Position numbers and translations under genes: made by a program. This document shows positions 39,225-48,953 of a DNA stretch of 64,000 nt, one piece after another. Source of the DNA: Rhodospirillum sp. Lineage in GTDB: Bacteria > Pseudomonadota > Alphaproteobacteria > Dongiales > Dongiaceae. The stretch lies in assembly GCA_013822765.1 (NCBI GenBank), contig PNKY01000002.1:620001-684000 (forward strand). Direction: 5' to 3'. The notes under the pieces were generated by a model. It ran no database searches. It was not told the DNA's origin and worked only from the letters and a program-made list of their open reading frames with translations. Each line of letters opens with the position of its first letter. Positions within the stretch are counted from its first letter, which is position 1.

Positions 39225-40051
39225 GCGGTCCAGCCACCATCGACCGGCAGGTTGGCGCCGGTCACGAAGCGCGATGCGGAGCTCGCCAGGAAGACCGCGG
39301 CGCCGCCGAGGTCCTCCGGCTTTCCCAAACGGCCGAGCGGCACCTTCTGGGTCAGCGCGGCGGCGAAGGCGGGGTCGCGCTGCTGCGCCGCGTCCGGCGG
39401 AAATGCGCCGGGGCTGATCGCGTTGACGCGGATGCCTTCCGGGGCCAGGTGGACCGCCGCATAGCGGGTGTATTGCAGCAGGGCGGCCTTGGCGGCGCCA
39501 TAGTGCGGCGGGTTATTCATGCCGGATTGCCCGTAGACCCGCGGATCCGGGCTCACCATGCCGTACATGGACGAGATGTTGATGACCGAGGCATCGCCGT
39601 TGTCCTGCACCGCCTTGCGCAACAGGCCGTGCGCGGCGTTCACCAGCTCGGCCGCGGCCGCGACCGCGATCTCGATCGCATTCACGTAGTCGCCGGCCCG
39701 GCTGTTGGACATGACACCGGGGCGGCCGGCATAGGCGTTGTTGATGAGGACATCCAGCCTGCCATGACGTTTGCGCAGGTCGGCGACCAGGGACTTGATG
39801 TCCTCCGCCATGGTTACGTCGCTGGCGACCGCCTCCGCCCGCAGGCCGCGATCGGTCAGGCTGTTCGCGAGCTTGGCCAGCGTGCATTGTGTGCGGCCCA
39901 GGATGCAGACATGGCCGCCGGCCTCGGCCAGGGCGGTTGACATCGCCGCGCCCAGGTGACCGGCGCCGCCCGTGATGAGGCATACCTTGCCGTCGAGGCG
40001 GAACAGGGTCTTGCGGGCGGTCGAAGGGGAAGACTGGTCCGATGAGTTCAT
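39218..40051 (-). CDS. Short-chain dehydrogenase/reductase (PtmA-like)
   Basis: The roughly 277-residue classical SDR (ATG at 40051; the start is uncertain, another exists at 40105) has LITGGAGHLGAAMS (NAD(P)-binding), NNAYAG, catalytic NISSMYG and YGAAKAA. A methionine/proline-rich insert separates the Ser from the Tyr. Such an SDR next to a cytidylyltransferase is common in flagellin or surface nonulosonate clusters (PtmA-like). It probably oxidises or reduces a sugar with the fused reductase encoded next. Confidence 0.85.
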   Translation of the reverse strand: MNSSDQSSPSTARKTLFRLDGKVCLITGGAGHLGAAMSTALAEAGGHVCILGRTQCTLAKLANSLTDRGLRAEAVASDVTMAEDIKSLVADLRKRHGRLDVLINNAYAGRPGVMSNSRAGDYVNAIEIAVAAAAELVNAAHGLLRKAVQDNGDASVINISSMYGMVSPDPRVYGQSGMNNPPHYGAAKAALLQYTRYAAVHLAPEGIRVNAISPGAFPPDAAQQRDPAFAAALTQKVPLGRLGKPEDLGGAAVFLASSASRFVTGANLPVDGGWTAW

Positions 40052-40219
40052 GAAATCTTGCGGCGGGTGATTCGGCTGGTTGTATGGGATCATGGATTCT
40101 ACCATGGCCGCTTTCCAGCCGCCCCATCAAGATGCGCGCGTAACCGGCTCAAAACACTTGCGATTCGTCGGGAAACCCACCCAAACTGTCCGCGGCCAAC
40201 AACAAACAGGGGGGACGCC

Positions 40220-40636
40220 ATGCTCAAAGAGTTTCGGGATTTCGCGATGCGCGGCAACGTCATCGACCTTGCCATCGGCATCATCATCGGCGCGGCCTTC
40301 ACCACGGTGGTCAACTCGTTGGTCAAGGACATCATCATGCCGCCGATCGGCTACATCATGAACGGCATCGATTTCTCCAACTTTTTCGTGGTGCTGAAGG
40401 GCGAGGCGTATCCGTCCCTGAAGGCGGCGCAAGATGCCGGAGCCGTGTCGATCAACTACGGCGTCTTCATCAACGCCTGCATCAACTTCCTGATCGTGGC
40501 CTTCGCAGTGTTCCTCCTGGTGAAGCAGGTCAATCGCTTCCGCAAGCAGGAGGCTGCGGCCCCGGCCGAGCCGCCAGCGCCGACCACCAGCGAGAAGCTG
40601 CTGTCCGAGATCAGGGACCTGCTGAAGACCCGCTGA
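40220..40636 (+). CDS. mscL: Large-conductance mechanosensitive channel
   Basis: MscL is an inner-membrane homopentamer that opens under membrane tension to release solutes in osmotic downshock. The 138-residue protein has the conserved MLKEFRDFAMRGNVIDLAIG start, TM1 with the pore (IIGAAFTTVVNSLVKDIIMP), a periplasmic loop and TM2 (INACINFLIVAFAVFLLV). The cytoplasmic helix is TSEKLLSEIRDLL. CAGGGGGGA precedes the ATG, deciding the start over a frame opening at 40058. Confidence 0.97.
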   Translation: MLKEFRDFAMRGNVIDLAIGIIIGAAFTTVVNSLVKDIIMPPIGYIMNGIDFSNFFVVLKGEAYPSLKAAQDAGAVSINYGVFINACINFLIVAFAVFLLVKQVNRFRKQEAAAPAEPPAPTTSEKLLSEIRDLLKTR

Positions 40637-40712
40637 TCTATTGCATATTGTATCCAATTCGGGCAGATAACCGCCGCAGCGTGCGCTAGTATCTGCCCGA
40701 ACGGGATCGGCC

Positions 40713-41714
40713 ATGGCCAAATTCACCTTCAGTTGCGTGGACGCGCATACCTGCGGCAACCCGGTGCGCGTGGTGATGGGCGGCGGGCCGCAGCTCAGCG
40801 GCGCCAGCATGAGCGAGCGGCGGCAGCATTTCCTGGCCGAGTTCGACTGGATCCGCACCGGCCTGATGTTCGAGCCGCGCGGCCACGACATGATGTCAGG
40901 GTCGATCCTCTACCCGCCGACCCGGCCGGACTACGACATCGGCATCCTGTTCATCGAGACTTCCGGCTGCCTGCCGATGTGCGGCCACGGCACCATCGGC
41001 ACCGTGACGGTGGCGGTGGAGCAGGGGCTGGTGCGGCCGAAGACGCCGGGCGTGCTGCGGCTCGAGACGCCCGCCGGCCTGGTGATCGCCGAGTACGAGC
41101 AGAAGGGCGAATACGTCGAATCCGTGCGGCTGACCAACGTGCCGGGATTCCTGCATTCGAGCGGGCTCGAGGCGGAGTGCCCGGGCATCGGCACGCTCAA
41201 GGTCGACGTGGCCTATGGCGGGAACTTCTACGCCATCGTCGAGCCGCAGACCGGGTATCGCGACATGGCCGATTTCACCGCTGGCCAGCTGGTGCAGATG
41301 AGCCCGGTGCTGCGCAAGAACCTGAACGCCAAATACATCTTCCAGCACCCCGAGAATCCAACCATCAAGGGGCTCAGCCACATCCTGTGGACCGGCGCGC
41401 CGAAGGCCGAAGGCGCGCATGCGCGCAACGCGGTGTTCTATGGCGACAAGGCGATCGACCGCTCGCCATGTGGCACCGGCACCTCGGCGCGCATGGCGCA
41501 GCTGGCGGGCAAGGGCAAGCTCAAGGTCGGCGACAGCTTCGTGCACGAGAGCATCATCGGCAGCCTGTTCAAGGGCCGCGTGAAGGAAGCCGCCAAGGTC
41601 GGCAATTACGAAGCGATCGTGCCCTCGGTCGAAGGCTGGGCGCGCATCACCGGCTACAACACCATCTTCATCGACGATCGCGACCCGTACAAGCACGGTT
41701 TCCAGGTCATTTAG
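40713..41714 (+). CDS. Proline racemase family: probable 4-hydroxyproline 2-epimerase
   Basis: The 333-residue protein has both catalytic cysteines of the two-base racemase/epimerase mechanism: Cys90 in GCLPMCGHGTIG and Cys253 in DRSPCGTGTSARMA. Both Cys being present argues against the dehydratase branch (which has Thr at one site). 4-hydroxyproline epimerase converts trans-4-hydroxy-L-proline to cis-4-hydroxy-D-proline; proline racemase or trans-3-hydroxyproline-related activity cannot be excluded. No hydroxyproline degradation genes are adjacent. Confidence 0.85.
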   Translation: MAKFTFSCVDAHTCGNPVRVVMGGGPQLSGASMSERRQHFLAEFDWIRTGLMFEPRGHDMMSGSILYPPTRPDYDIGILFIETSGCLPMCGHGTIGTVTVAVEQGLVRPKTPGVLRLETPAGLVIAEYEQKGEYVESVRLTNVPGFLHSSGLEAECPGIGTLKVDVAYGGNFYAIVEPQTGYRDMADFTAGQLVQMSPVLRKNLNAKYIFQHPENPTIKGLSHILWTGAPKAEGAHARNAVFYGDKAIDRSPCGTGTSARMAQLAGKGKLKVGDSFVHESIIGSLFKGRVKEAAKVGNYEAIVPSVEGWARITGYNTIFIDDRDPYKHGFQVI

Positions 41715-41830
41715 CGCCGCCTTCCCATTCAGCTTGAACCACTGGGCAGGCGTCCGTAATCTGCGCCGCAATGGCGGCCATTGTTGCAACAACCGGTCGC
41801 CCACAAAAATCACACCGACAGGGGCGCGCC

Positions 41831-42484
41831 ATGCCGAAAACCTTCCCGGAATTTCCCAACCTGTTCGTGATGGATCACCCGCTGATCCAGCACAAGCTCA
41901 GCATGATGCGCGACAAGAACACCCCGACCATCCTGTTCCGCCAGCTGTTGAAGGAGATCGCGCTGCTGATGGGCTACGAGCTCACGCGCAGCCTGCCGAT
42001 CACCACGCGGCCGATCGAAACGCCACTGACGACGTTCGACGCGCCGATTCTGGAGGGCAAGAAGGTCGCGGTGGTGCCGATCCTGCGCGCCGGGCTCGGC
42101 ATGGCGGACGGGCTGCTGGAGCTGGTGCCGTCGGCGCGCCTCGGCCATGTCGGCCTCTATCGCGATCACGAGACCAAGCGGCCGGTCGAGTATTTCGTGA
42201 AGCTTCCGGACCCGGAGGGCCGCACCTTCATCCTGGTCGATCCGATGCTGGCGACCGGGCACTCCTCGGCGGCCGCCGCCGACACGCTCAACAAGCGCGG
42301 CGTCAGCGACGACAACATCCGCATGATGGTGCTGGTGGCGGCGCCGGAAGGCGTGCGCGTGTTTCAGAAGGCGCATCCGAAGATCCCGGTCTACACCGCC
42401 GCGCTGGATTCGCACCTGAACGAGAATGCCTACATCGTCCCGGGCCTGGGCGATGCCGGCGATCGTTTGTTCGGCACGAAGTGA
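41831..42484 (+). CDS. upp: Uracil phosphoribosyltransferase
   Basis: Upp salvages uracil with PRPP to give UMP. The 217-residue protein has [21 protein letters not shown] (family start), [14 protein letters not shown] and the PRPP motif [15 protein letters not shown]. The C-terminal uracil-binding [16 protein letters not shown] is present. The ATG at 41831 is chosen because it matches the usual N-terminus. glpK begins seven bases after the stop. Confidence 0.96.
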   Translation: MPKTFPEFPNLFVMDHPLIQHKLSMMRDKNTPTILFRQLLKEIALLMGYELTRSLPITTRPIETPLTTFDAPILEGKKVAVVPILRAGLGMADGLLELVPSARLGHVGLYRDHETKRPVEYFVKLPDPEGRTFILVDPMLATGHSSAAAADTLNKRGVSDDNIRMMVLVAAPEGVRVFQKAHPKIPVYTAALDSHLNENAYIVPGLGDAGDRLFGTK

Positions 42485-42491
42485 GGGGGCC

Positions 42492-43973
<1,482 letters not shown>

Positions 43974-43984
43974 TTCGTACTAGG

Positions 43985-44527
43985 TCAGCCGCGCCGCATG
44001 AAGGTGTCGGCAAGAGCCGGGGCGACGCCGACGACCCGGCGGTCGGGGGATTCGATCTCCAGACCGCCGGTCACGTTCACGCCATCGTTCGACAGCGGAA
44101 AGTAGCCCCATTCGTACGACACCATGGCGTCGGAACGGGTGCGCATCTCGGTGACGCCGTAGACCGGCGCCTTGGTCTCGACCAGGGCGCGGTAGATGTT
44201 CTCGGCGATCTGGCGGTAGGCATCGCTGATCGGGCGGTCGTGCATCCAGGTTCCGGTGAACTCGCCATAGAACTCGGCGATGCGGGTGCCGACCAGGCGG
44301 TAGTAGACGCGCAGCGGGTCGCTCTCGATGTCGACCAGCACGACATAGGGCAGGAACTCGCGGATCTCGGTGGGATCGATGTCGGCGCGGGATGCGATTG
44401 CACGCTCGCCACGCTTGCGCGTCAGATACGCGGCCATGCGCTGGATCATGCCCGACGTGACTTCGCCCTGGCCGATCAGACGGTCCGTGATGTCCGTTTC
44501 GTCGACCCAAGTGATGGCATTGCGCAT
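43985..44527 (-). CDS. PAS-domain protein (PAS_5 type)
   Basis: The 180-residue product (from the ATG at 44527, MRNAITWVDE) matches the alphaproteobacterial PAS_5 family. Its core includes DPTEIREFLPYVVLVDIES, YYRLVGTRIAEFYG, the TGTWMHDRP turn and a later VTEMRTRSD strand. There is no output domain, so it may act as a sensor partner. A longer frame to 44815 overlaps the divergent L,D-transpeptidase gene and is less likely. Convergent with glpK, 11 bases apart. Confidence 0.75.
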   Translation of the reverse strand: MRNAITWVDETDITDRLIGQGEVTSGMIQRMAAYLTRKRGERAIASRADIDPTEIREFLPYVVLVDIESDPLRVYYRLVGTRIAEFYGEFTGTWMHDRPISDAYRQIAENIYRALVETKAPVYGVTEMRTRSDAMVSYEWGYFPLSNDGVNVTGGLEIESPDRRVVGVAPALADTFMRRG

Positions 44528-44654
44528 CCGGTCGAGCCCCAAAACGACGGCTTGAGCTGTAAAACTGTACCCGCCAGCGCCTAAAGCCGTCCATCCCCCC
44601 AAAAGAACTATTAAACGCCGTGAATTCGCCGCGATTGCATTGCAACCAGGAAAG

Positions 44655-45164
44655 ATGAACCGGTCCGGGCGCGCGACGACCCACCTGATCTTAGGACTGC
44701 TCGTGGCGGTGCTCCTGGCCTTGTCCGCGAGCGCAGCGGAGCGCGGCGCGGTCGACCGGATCGTCGTGGAAAAGTCGCAACGGCGCATGGACCTGATGTC
44801 CGGCGACGTAGTCATGCGTAGCTACGTGATCGCCCTCGGCTCCGCGCCGGAAGGAGACAAGCAGCAGGAAGGCGACGGCAAGACGCCCGAGGGCCAATAC
44901 GTCATCGACGGCCGCAATCCCTCAAGCGCCTTCCATCTTTCCCTCAAGATCTCCTATCCCGATGCCGTCGATCGGGCAGCGGCGGCCGCGCGCAACGTTT
45001 CACCGGGCGGCGACATCTTCATTCACGGCGCGCCCAACTGGTGGCTGATGCCGGGCCAACCACCCGGCGATTGGACCCGCGGCTGCATCGCCGTGACCAA
45101 GGCCGAGATCGAGGAGATTTGGCGCCTGGTGCCCGACGGCACGCCGGTCGAGATCAGGCCCTGA
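44655..45164 (+). CDS. L,D-transpeptidase (YkuD domain)
   Basis: The 169-residue protein has an N-terminal signal/anchor segment (LILGLLVAVLLALSASAA) and a YkuD catalytic domain: TPEGQY, IFIHGAPNWW (His) and WTRGCIAVT with the nucleophilic Cys. It would crosslink peptidoglycan or attach proteins to it in the periplasm. The ATG at 44655 has an AGGAAAG upstream; the TTG at 44640 is not needed. Divergent from the PAS gene. Confidence 0.9.
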   Translation: MNRSGRATTHLILGLLVAVLLALSASAAERGAVDRIVVEKSQRRMDLMSGDVVMRSYVIALGSAPEGDKQQEGDGKTPEGQYVIDGRNPSSAFHLSLKISYPDAVDRAAAAARNVSPGGDIFIHGAPNWWLMPGQPPGDWTRGCIAVTKAEIEEIWRLVPDGTPVEIRP

Positions 45165-45165
45165 G

Positions 45166-45726
45166 CTACTCCGAGGGCTGCTTGATCTGGTGCCGCATGA
45201 TGAGCGGAATCTGCGTCACCATGAATAACAGGTTGAGGCCGAGGATGCCGAACACCTTGAAGTTGACCCAAAGGTCGGTCGACTGCGTGCGCCAGACGAT
45301 TTCGTTGAGGCTCGCCGTCACAAGGAAGAACAACGCGAAACGCAGGGTCAGTTTGCGCCAGCCGGCGTCGTCCAGCTCGAGCGCCGAGCCCATCAGGAAT
45401 TTCAACGGCGGCTTGCCGATCATCAGCCCGCCGATCAGGATTGCTGCGAACAGGGTGAGGATAATGGTCGGCTTCATCTTGATGAAGGTCTCATCCTGCA
45501 GCCAGATGGTGAGGCCGCCGAATATGCACACGATGACCAACGTCACCAGCGGCATCGGCTGAATCCTGCGAGTCAGGACATAGCCGAGAGTGGTCAAAAC
45601 TACCGTGACGACGATCAGGACGACGGTCGCCTGCATGATACCGCCCGTCTTGAAGGCGATGAAAAAGGCGACCAGCGGCCCCCAGTCGACCAGGTGCTTG
45701 ACCCAGGAATGTTGCGTATCCTTCAT
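45166..45726 (-). CDS. yciB: Intracellular septation protein A family, YciB
   Basis: The 186-residue membrane protein begins KHLVDWGPLVAFFIAFKTGGIMQAT and contains about five hydrophobic segments, the RRIQPMPLVTLVIVCIFGGLTIW region and NEIVWRTQSTDLWVNFKVFG near the end, typical of YciB/IspZ. The family influences cell envelope synthesis and division. Convergent with the L,D-transpeptidase (one base apart) and divergent from carbonic anhydrase. Confidence 0.93.
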   Translation of the reverse strand: MKDTQHSWVKHLVDWGPLVAFFIAFKTGGIMQATVVLIVVTVVLTTLGYVLTRRIQPMPLVTLVIVCIFGGLTIWLQDETFIKMKPTIILTLFAAILIGGLMIGKPPLKFLMGSALELDDAGWRKLTLRFALFFLVTASLNEIVWRTQSTDLWVNFKVFGILGLNLLFMVTQIPLIMRHQIKQPSE

Positions 45727-45794
45727 GGTTCTCCCATAACGGTTGGCGGCGGGAGTGGCAAGGCGGCCGAAGCCCGCAGGTGGAGGATGTAGGA

Positions 45795-46454
45795 ATGGAA
45801 GACCCGGGACTGAAGCGCCTGTTCGAGCGGAACCGCGCCTGGGCGAAATCCGTCAAGGAGCGCGACCCGGAGTTCTTCGCCCGGCTGGCCAAGCAGCAGG
45901 CGCCGGAATACCTGTGGATCGGCTGCTCGGACGCCCGCGTGCCGGCCAACGAACTGATGGGAATGGCGCCGGGCGAGCTGTTCGTCCACCGCAACATCGC
46001 CAACCTGGTCCACAACATCGACACCAACCTGATGTCGGTCCTGGAATACGCCATCAACGTGCTCAAGGTCAGGCACGTCATGGTGGTCGGCCACTATGGC
46101 TGCGGCGGCGTGCGCGCGGCGATCGAACGGCAGGAATTCGGCCTGATCGACAACTGGCTGCGCAAGATCAAGGACGTCTATGCCGCCAACAAGGACGCGC
46201 TGGATTCCGAGGCGGACCCGGAGAAGCGCCTGAACCTGCTGTGCGAGATCAACGTGCGCCAGCAGGTGCTGAATATCTGCCACACCAGCATCGTGCAGAA
46301 CGCCTGGCGCGAGGGGCGGGAGCTCGCCGTCCACGGCTGGATCTACGCCATCGCAGACGGGCTGCTGAAGGATCTCGGCTTCACCATCGACAGCGCCCAT
46401 GCCACCGAACCGATCTATCACCTGCCGAGCGTCACCGACGAGGTCGGGTTTTAG
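45795..46454 (+). CDS. can: Beta-class carbonic anhydrase
   Basis: This enzyme interconverts CO2 and bicarbonate. The 219-residue protein has the zinc ligands and Asp/Arg dyad in CSDARVPA (Cys44, Asp46) and GHYGCGGV (His100, Cys103), the VHRNIANLV segment and the VHGWIYAIADG C-terminal part. The ATG at 45795 has GGAGG at good spacing; a GTG at 45780 lies within that ribosome-binding region. Confidence 0.95.
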   Translation: MEDPGLKRLFERNRAWAKSVKERDPEFFARLAKQQAPEYLWIGCSDARVPANELMGMAPGELFVHRNIANLVHNIDTNLMSVLEYAINVLKVRHVMVVGHYGCGGVRAAIERQEFGLIDNWLRKIKDVYAANKDALDSEADPEKRLNLLCEINVRQQVLNICHTSIVQNAWREGRELAVHGWIYAIADGLLKDLGFTIDSAHATEPIYHLPSVTDEVGF

Positions 46455-46457
46455 AAC

Positions 46458-47369
46458 CTACTGGTGCGGCAGCTGTATTGCCGCCTTCGCAATCTTGTGC
46501 TCGCGGTGGGCGATGTAGACGTTGGCGGCGATGACGATGGCGGCGCCGAGCAGCACCGCCGGTATCGGCGTCAGGCTGAACAGCCAGAGATCGAAGAGGA
46601 TCGACCAGATGAGGGCGGTGTATTCCAGCGGGGCGAGCATCGAAGCTTCGCCCAGCCGATAGGCGCGGATCACCGCATAGCTGCCGAGCACGCCCCACAC
46701 GCCGACCAGCAGCAGCAGGCCCCAGTCGACCGCATCGGGCATGATCCAGATCGGGACCGTGTTGAACCCGCCGACCAGGAACGCGCCGATCGCGCTGTAG
46801 AACAGGATGTTGTGCGTCGGCTCCTGGCTCGCGAAACGGCGCAGCAGCACCATCGACAGCGCATAGGCGAAGGCGGAGATGATGATCAGGATAGGTCCGA
46901 TGCCGATCGCTCCAACACCGGGCCGCAGCGCCACCAGGATGCCGGCGAAGCCGATCATCACGGCGCCCCAGCGGCGCCAGCCAATCTGCTCCCCGAGGAG
47001 CGGGCGCGACAAAATGGTGATGAAGAGCGGCGCCGTAAAGGCGACGGTGATCGCCTCGGCCAGCGACATCAGCTTGAGGCCGGTGAAGAAGCACCAGATC
47101 ATCGGGATGGTCAGCGCGGCGCGCAGGATCTGCACCTTCGGGAACTTGGTATAGAAATTGAAGGGATTGCCGGTTTCCCGATAGGCCACAGTCAGCGCCA
47201 CCACCAGCGGCACGACGCGGCTGAGAAATATGATCTGCCACGGATCGTAGCCTTGGGTCAGCCATTTCGCGGTCGCATCGAGCAGCGAAAAGAACAACAC
47301 GGCCGTTCCCATGAGAACGAACGCGAGCAGCGGCTTGATCGGGGTGTTGACGATCGTCGGTGAGGTCAC
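46458..47369 (-). CDS. EamA/DMT-family transporter
   Basis: The 303-residue inner-membrane protein starts at a GTG and has about ten hydrophobic segments in two EamA repeats. The first repeat includes FFSLLDATAKWLTQ; the second includes the AYALSMVLLRRFA and LGSYAVIRAYRLGEASMLAPLEY signatures, the latter the family's end-of-repeat motif. Substrate unknown; relatives export amino acids or nucleotides. Divergent from an Rrf2 regulator, which may control it. Confidence 0.9.
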   Translation of the reverse strand: MTSPTIVNTPIKPLLAFVLMGTAVLFFSLLDATAKWLTQGYDPWQIIFLSRVVPLVVALTVAYRETGNPFNFYTKFPKVQILRAALTIPMIWCFFTGLKLMSLAEAITVAFTAPLFITILSRPLLGEQIGWRRWGAVMIGFAGILVALRPGVGAIGIGPILIIISAFAYALSMVLLRRFASQEPTHNILFYSAIGAFLVGGFNTVPIWIMPDAVDWGLLLLVGVWGVLGSYAVIRAYRLGEASMLAPLEYTALIWSILFDLWLFSLTPIPAVLLGAAIVIAANVYIAHREHKIAKAAIQLPHQ

Positions 47370-47523
47370 GGTGTATGGGAATCAAGGTTAATATGCGAGG
47401 GGCCTATCCTGGCGGATAGCCGGAATACCTACAAGTCGGCACTGGAAAGCCGCGTGGGCTGGCCCCATAATCGCCGGCGCGGGACACCATTGTCTCGATA
47501 CGCGAAGACTTGACCGTCAGAGC

Positions 47524-47952
47524 ATGCAAAACAGTCGATTTGCCGTTGCGATCCACACGCTGGTCCTGCTTGCCGTCAAGGCGGGCAAGCCGACCTCGTC
47601 CGAGTATATCGCGGGATCGGTCGGCACCAACCCGGTGCTGATCCGGCGCCTGATGGGCGATCTTCGCGCGGCGGGGATCGTGGATTCGCGCGCCGGCGCC
47701 ACCGGCGGCTTCGTCCTGGCACAGCCGGTGGAGCGGATTGGCCTCGACGAGATCTATCGCGCGGTCGAGGACGCGCCGTTGTTCGCGCGTCATGAGAACG
47801 CCAATCCCAATTGCCCGATCGGCCGTGCCGTCGGTTCGCTGCTGGATCGCGTGCTGGGCCAGGCGGAGAGCGCAATGGTGCAGAGCCTCAAGCGCACGAC
47901 GCTCGCCGACCTGCTGCGGTCACAGGAAGTGGTCACGCAGCTGGCTGGATAG
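47524..47952 (+). CDS. Rrf2-family transcriptional regulator
   Basis: The 142-residue protein has the Rrf2 winged helix: FAVAIHTLVLLAVKAG, TSSEYIAGSVGTNPVLIRRLMGDLRAAGIV and AGATGGFVLAQP (wing). Only one Cys (PNCPIGR) lies in the region where IscR/NsrR carry three, so an Fe-S cluster is unlikely. It is closer to the YwnA/cysteine-independent branch. It stands divergently to the EamA transporter and 35 bases before a secreted VHL-domain gene. Confidence 0.9.
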   Translation: MQNSRFAVAIHTLVLLAVKAGKPTSSEYIAGSVGTNPVLIRRLMGDLRAAGIVDSRAGATGGFVLAQPVERIGLDEIYRAVEDAPLFARHENANPNCPIGRAVGSLLDRVLGQAESAMVQSLKRTTLADLLRSQEVVTQLAG

Positions 47953-47987
47953 CCAAGCAAATCGGCTTTCGAGGGGGAACGAACGAG

Positions 47988-48332
47988 ATGCGACGGCTAT
48001 TCTTGGCGGCCATCCTGGCAGCGCTCGCCAGTGGCGCGCAGGCGCAGACCGAACTGCGGGACCTGGGATGCGCCGGCGAAAGCAGCCTTCGGTCGACCGA
48101 CGAGACGACGATGACCGAGGTCATCTTCTTCAACCAAAGCCCGGCGCCGATCCGCACCTATTGGCTCGATCATCAGGGCCAGCGGATCTTCGGCTCCGAG
48201 ATTCGTCCGGGCGACAGCTACGTCCAGCAGACCTACCTCACGCATCCGTGGGTCGTCACCAGGAGCACGGCGAAAACGTGCATGGCGATCTACCAGCCGG
48301 AAGCTCCGTCGGCGATCGTCGTCGTGCACTGA
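47988..48332 (+). CDS. Secreted VHL-beta-domain protein
   Basis: The 114-residue product has a signal peptide (MRRLFLAAILAALASGAQA) and one domain resembling the beta domain of the von Hippel-Lindau protein. The order is TEVIFFNQSPAPIRTYWLDHQGQR, then IRPGDSYVQQTYLTHPWVV and a closing CMAIYQP strand. GAGGGGGAAC precedes the ATG. Bacterial members are uncharacterised; export and two Cys residues suggest a disulfide-stabilised periplasmic binding module. Convergent with soxG. Confidence 0.8.
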   Translation: MRRLFLAAILAALASGAQAQTELRDLGCAGESSLRSTDETTMTEVIFFNQSPAPIRTYWLDHQGQRIFGSEIRPGDSYVQQTYLTHPWVVTRSTAKTCMAIYQPEAPSAIVVVH

Positions 48333-48341
48333 GGGCGAGGC

Positions 48342-48953
48342 CTATGCTTCGATCGCCAGATTGAAGTCCCGCGCGACGATCTCCAGCCAGCGCCAGAGAT
48401 AGTCCGAGAAGCTCTTCAGCACATACAGCTCGAAGGTTGGCGCATCGTCGACCAGGTGCAGCAGCGCATTCGCGCGTGATACGCCGGTCTGGGCGCATTG
48501 GCCGACGTCGAATTCGCGCGGGTGCAGGTCGAGGCTGACGCCGCGCATCAGGACCTCGCGCGCCTTCGGACCCTTGAGCGCGATGATGGCGCGGGATTCG
48601 GAGACGTCGCAGGCGGTCGCATGCTGGCCCACGAAGGCGGCGCGCAGGGCTTCGACCAGCGCGTCCGCTTCTCCGTCCGGCGCCGTCAGCCACCATTCGT
48701 TGGGGCCGAGCCAGAGGATCTGCCGCGCGCCGCCGGTCGAGACGGTGTTGGCCGCGCTCGGCAGCGCGACGCCGGTCGCATTCTGCACCGCCGACGAGAA
48801 GGCCGGATCAGACGCCGTGCCGCGGATGTTGACGATGGTCCGGTGCGGTACCACGGACATGACGATGCCGGCGCCATCCTTCGTGCTGGACGCGGCGCGC
48901 GCAACCAGGCCGAGGTGCGCGAGCGCGCTGCGGCGCTGATAGGTCTCAACCAT
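48342..48953 (-). CDS. soxG: Sarcosine oxidase gamma subunit
   Basis: SoxG is the fourth subunit of heterotetrameric sarcosine oxidase, with a GcvT/YgfZ-like fold. The 203-residue protein has LWLGPNEWWLTAPDGEADAL, SRAIIALKGPKAREVLMRG and the DVGQCAQTGVSRANALL to YVLKSFSDYLWRWL C-terminal pattern of the family. It overlaps the soxA end by eight bases and closes the soxBDAG operon. Confidence 0.95.
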   Translation of the reverse strand: MVETYQRRSALAHLGLVARAASSTKDGAGIVMSVVPHRTIVNIRGTASDPAFSSAVQNATGVALPSAANTVSTGGARQILWLGPNEWWLTAPDGEADALVEALRAAFVGQHATACDVSESRAIIALKGPKAREVLMRGVSLDLHPREFDVGQCAQTGVSRANALLHLVDDAPTFELYVLKSFSDYLWRWLEIVARDFNLAIEA

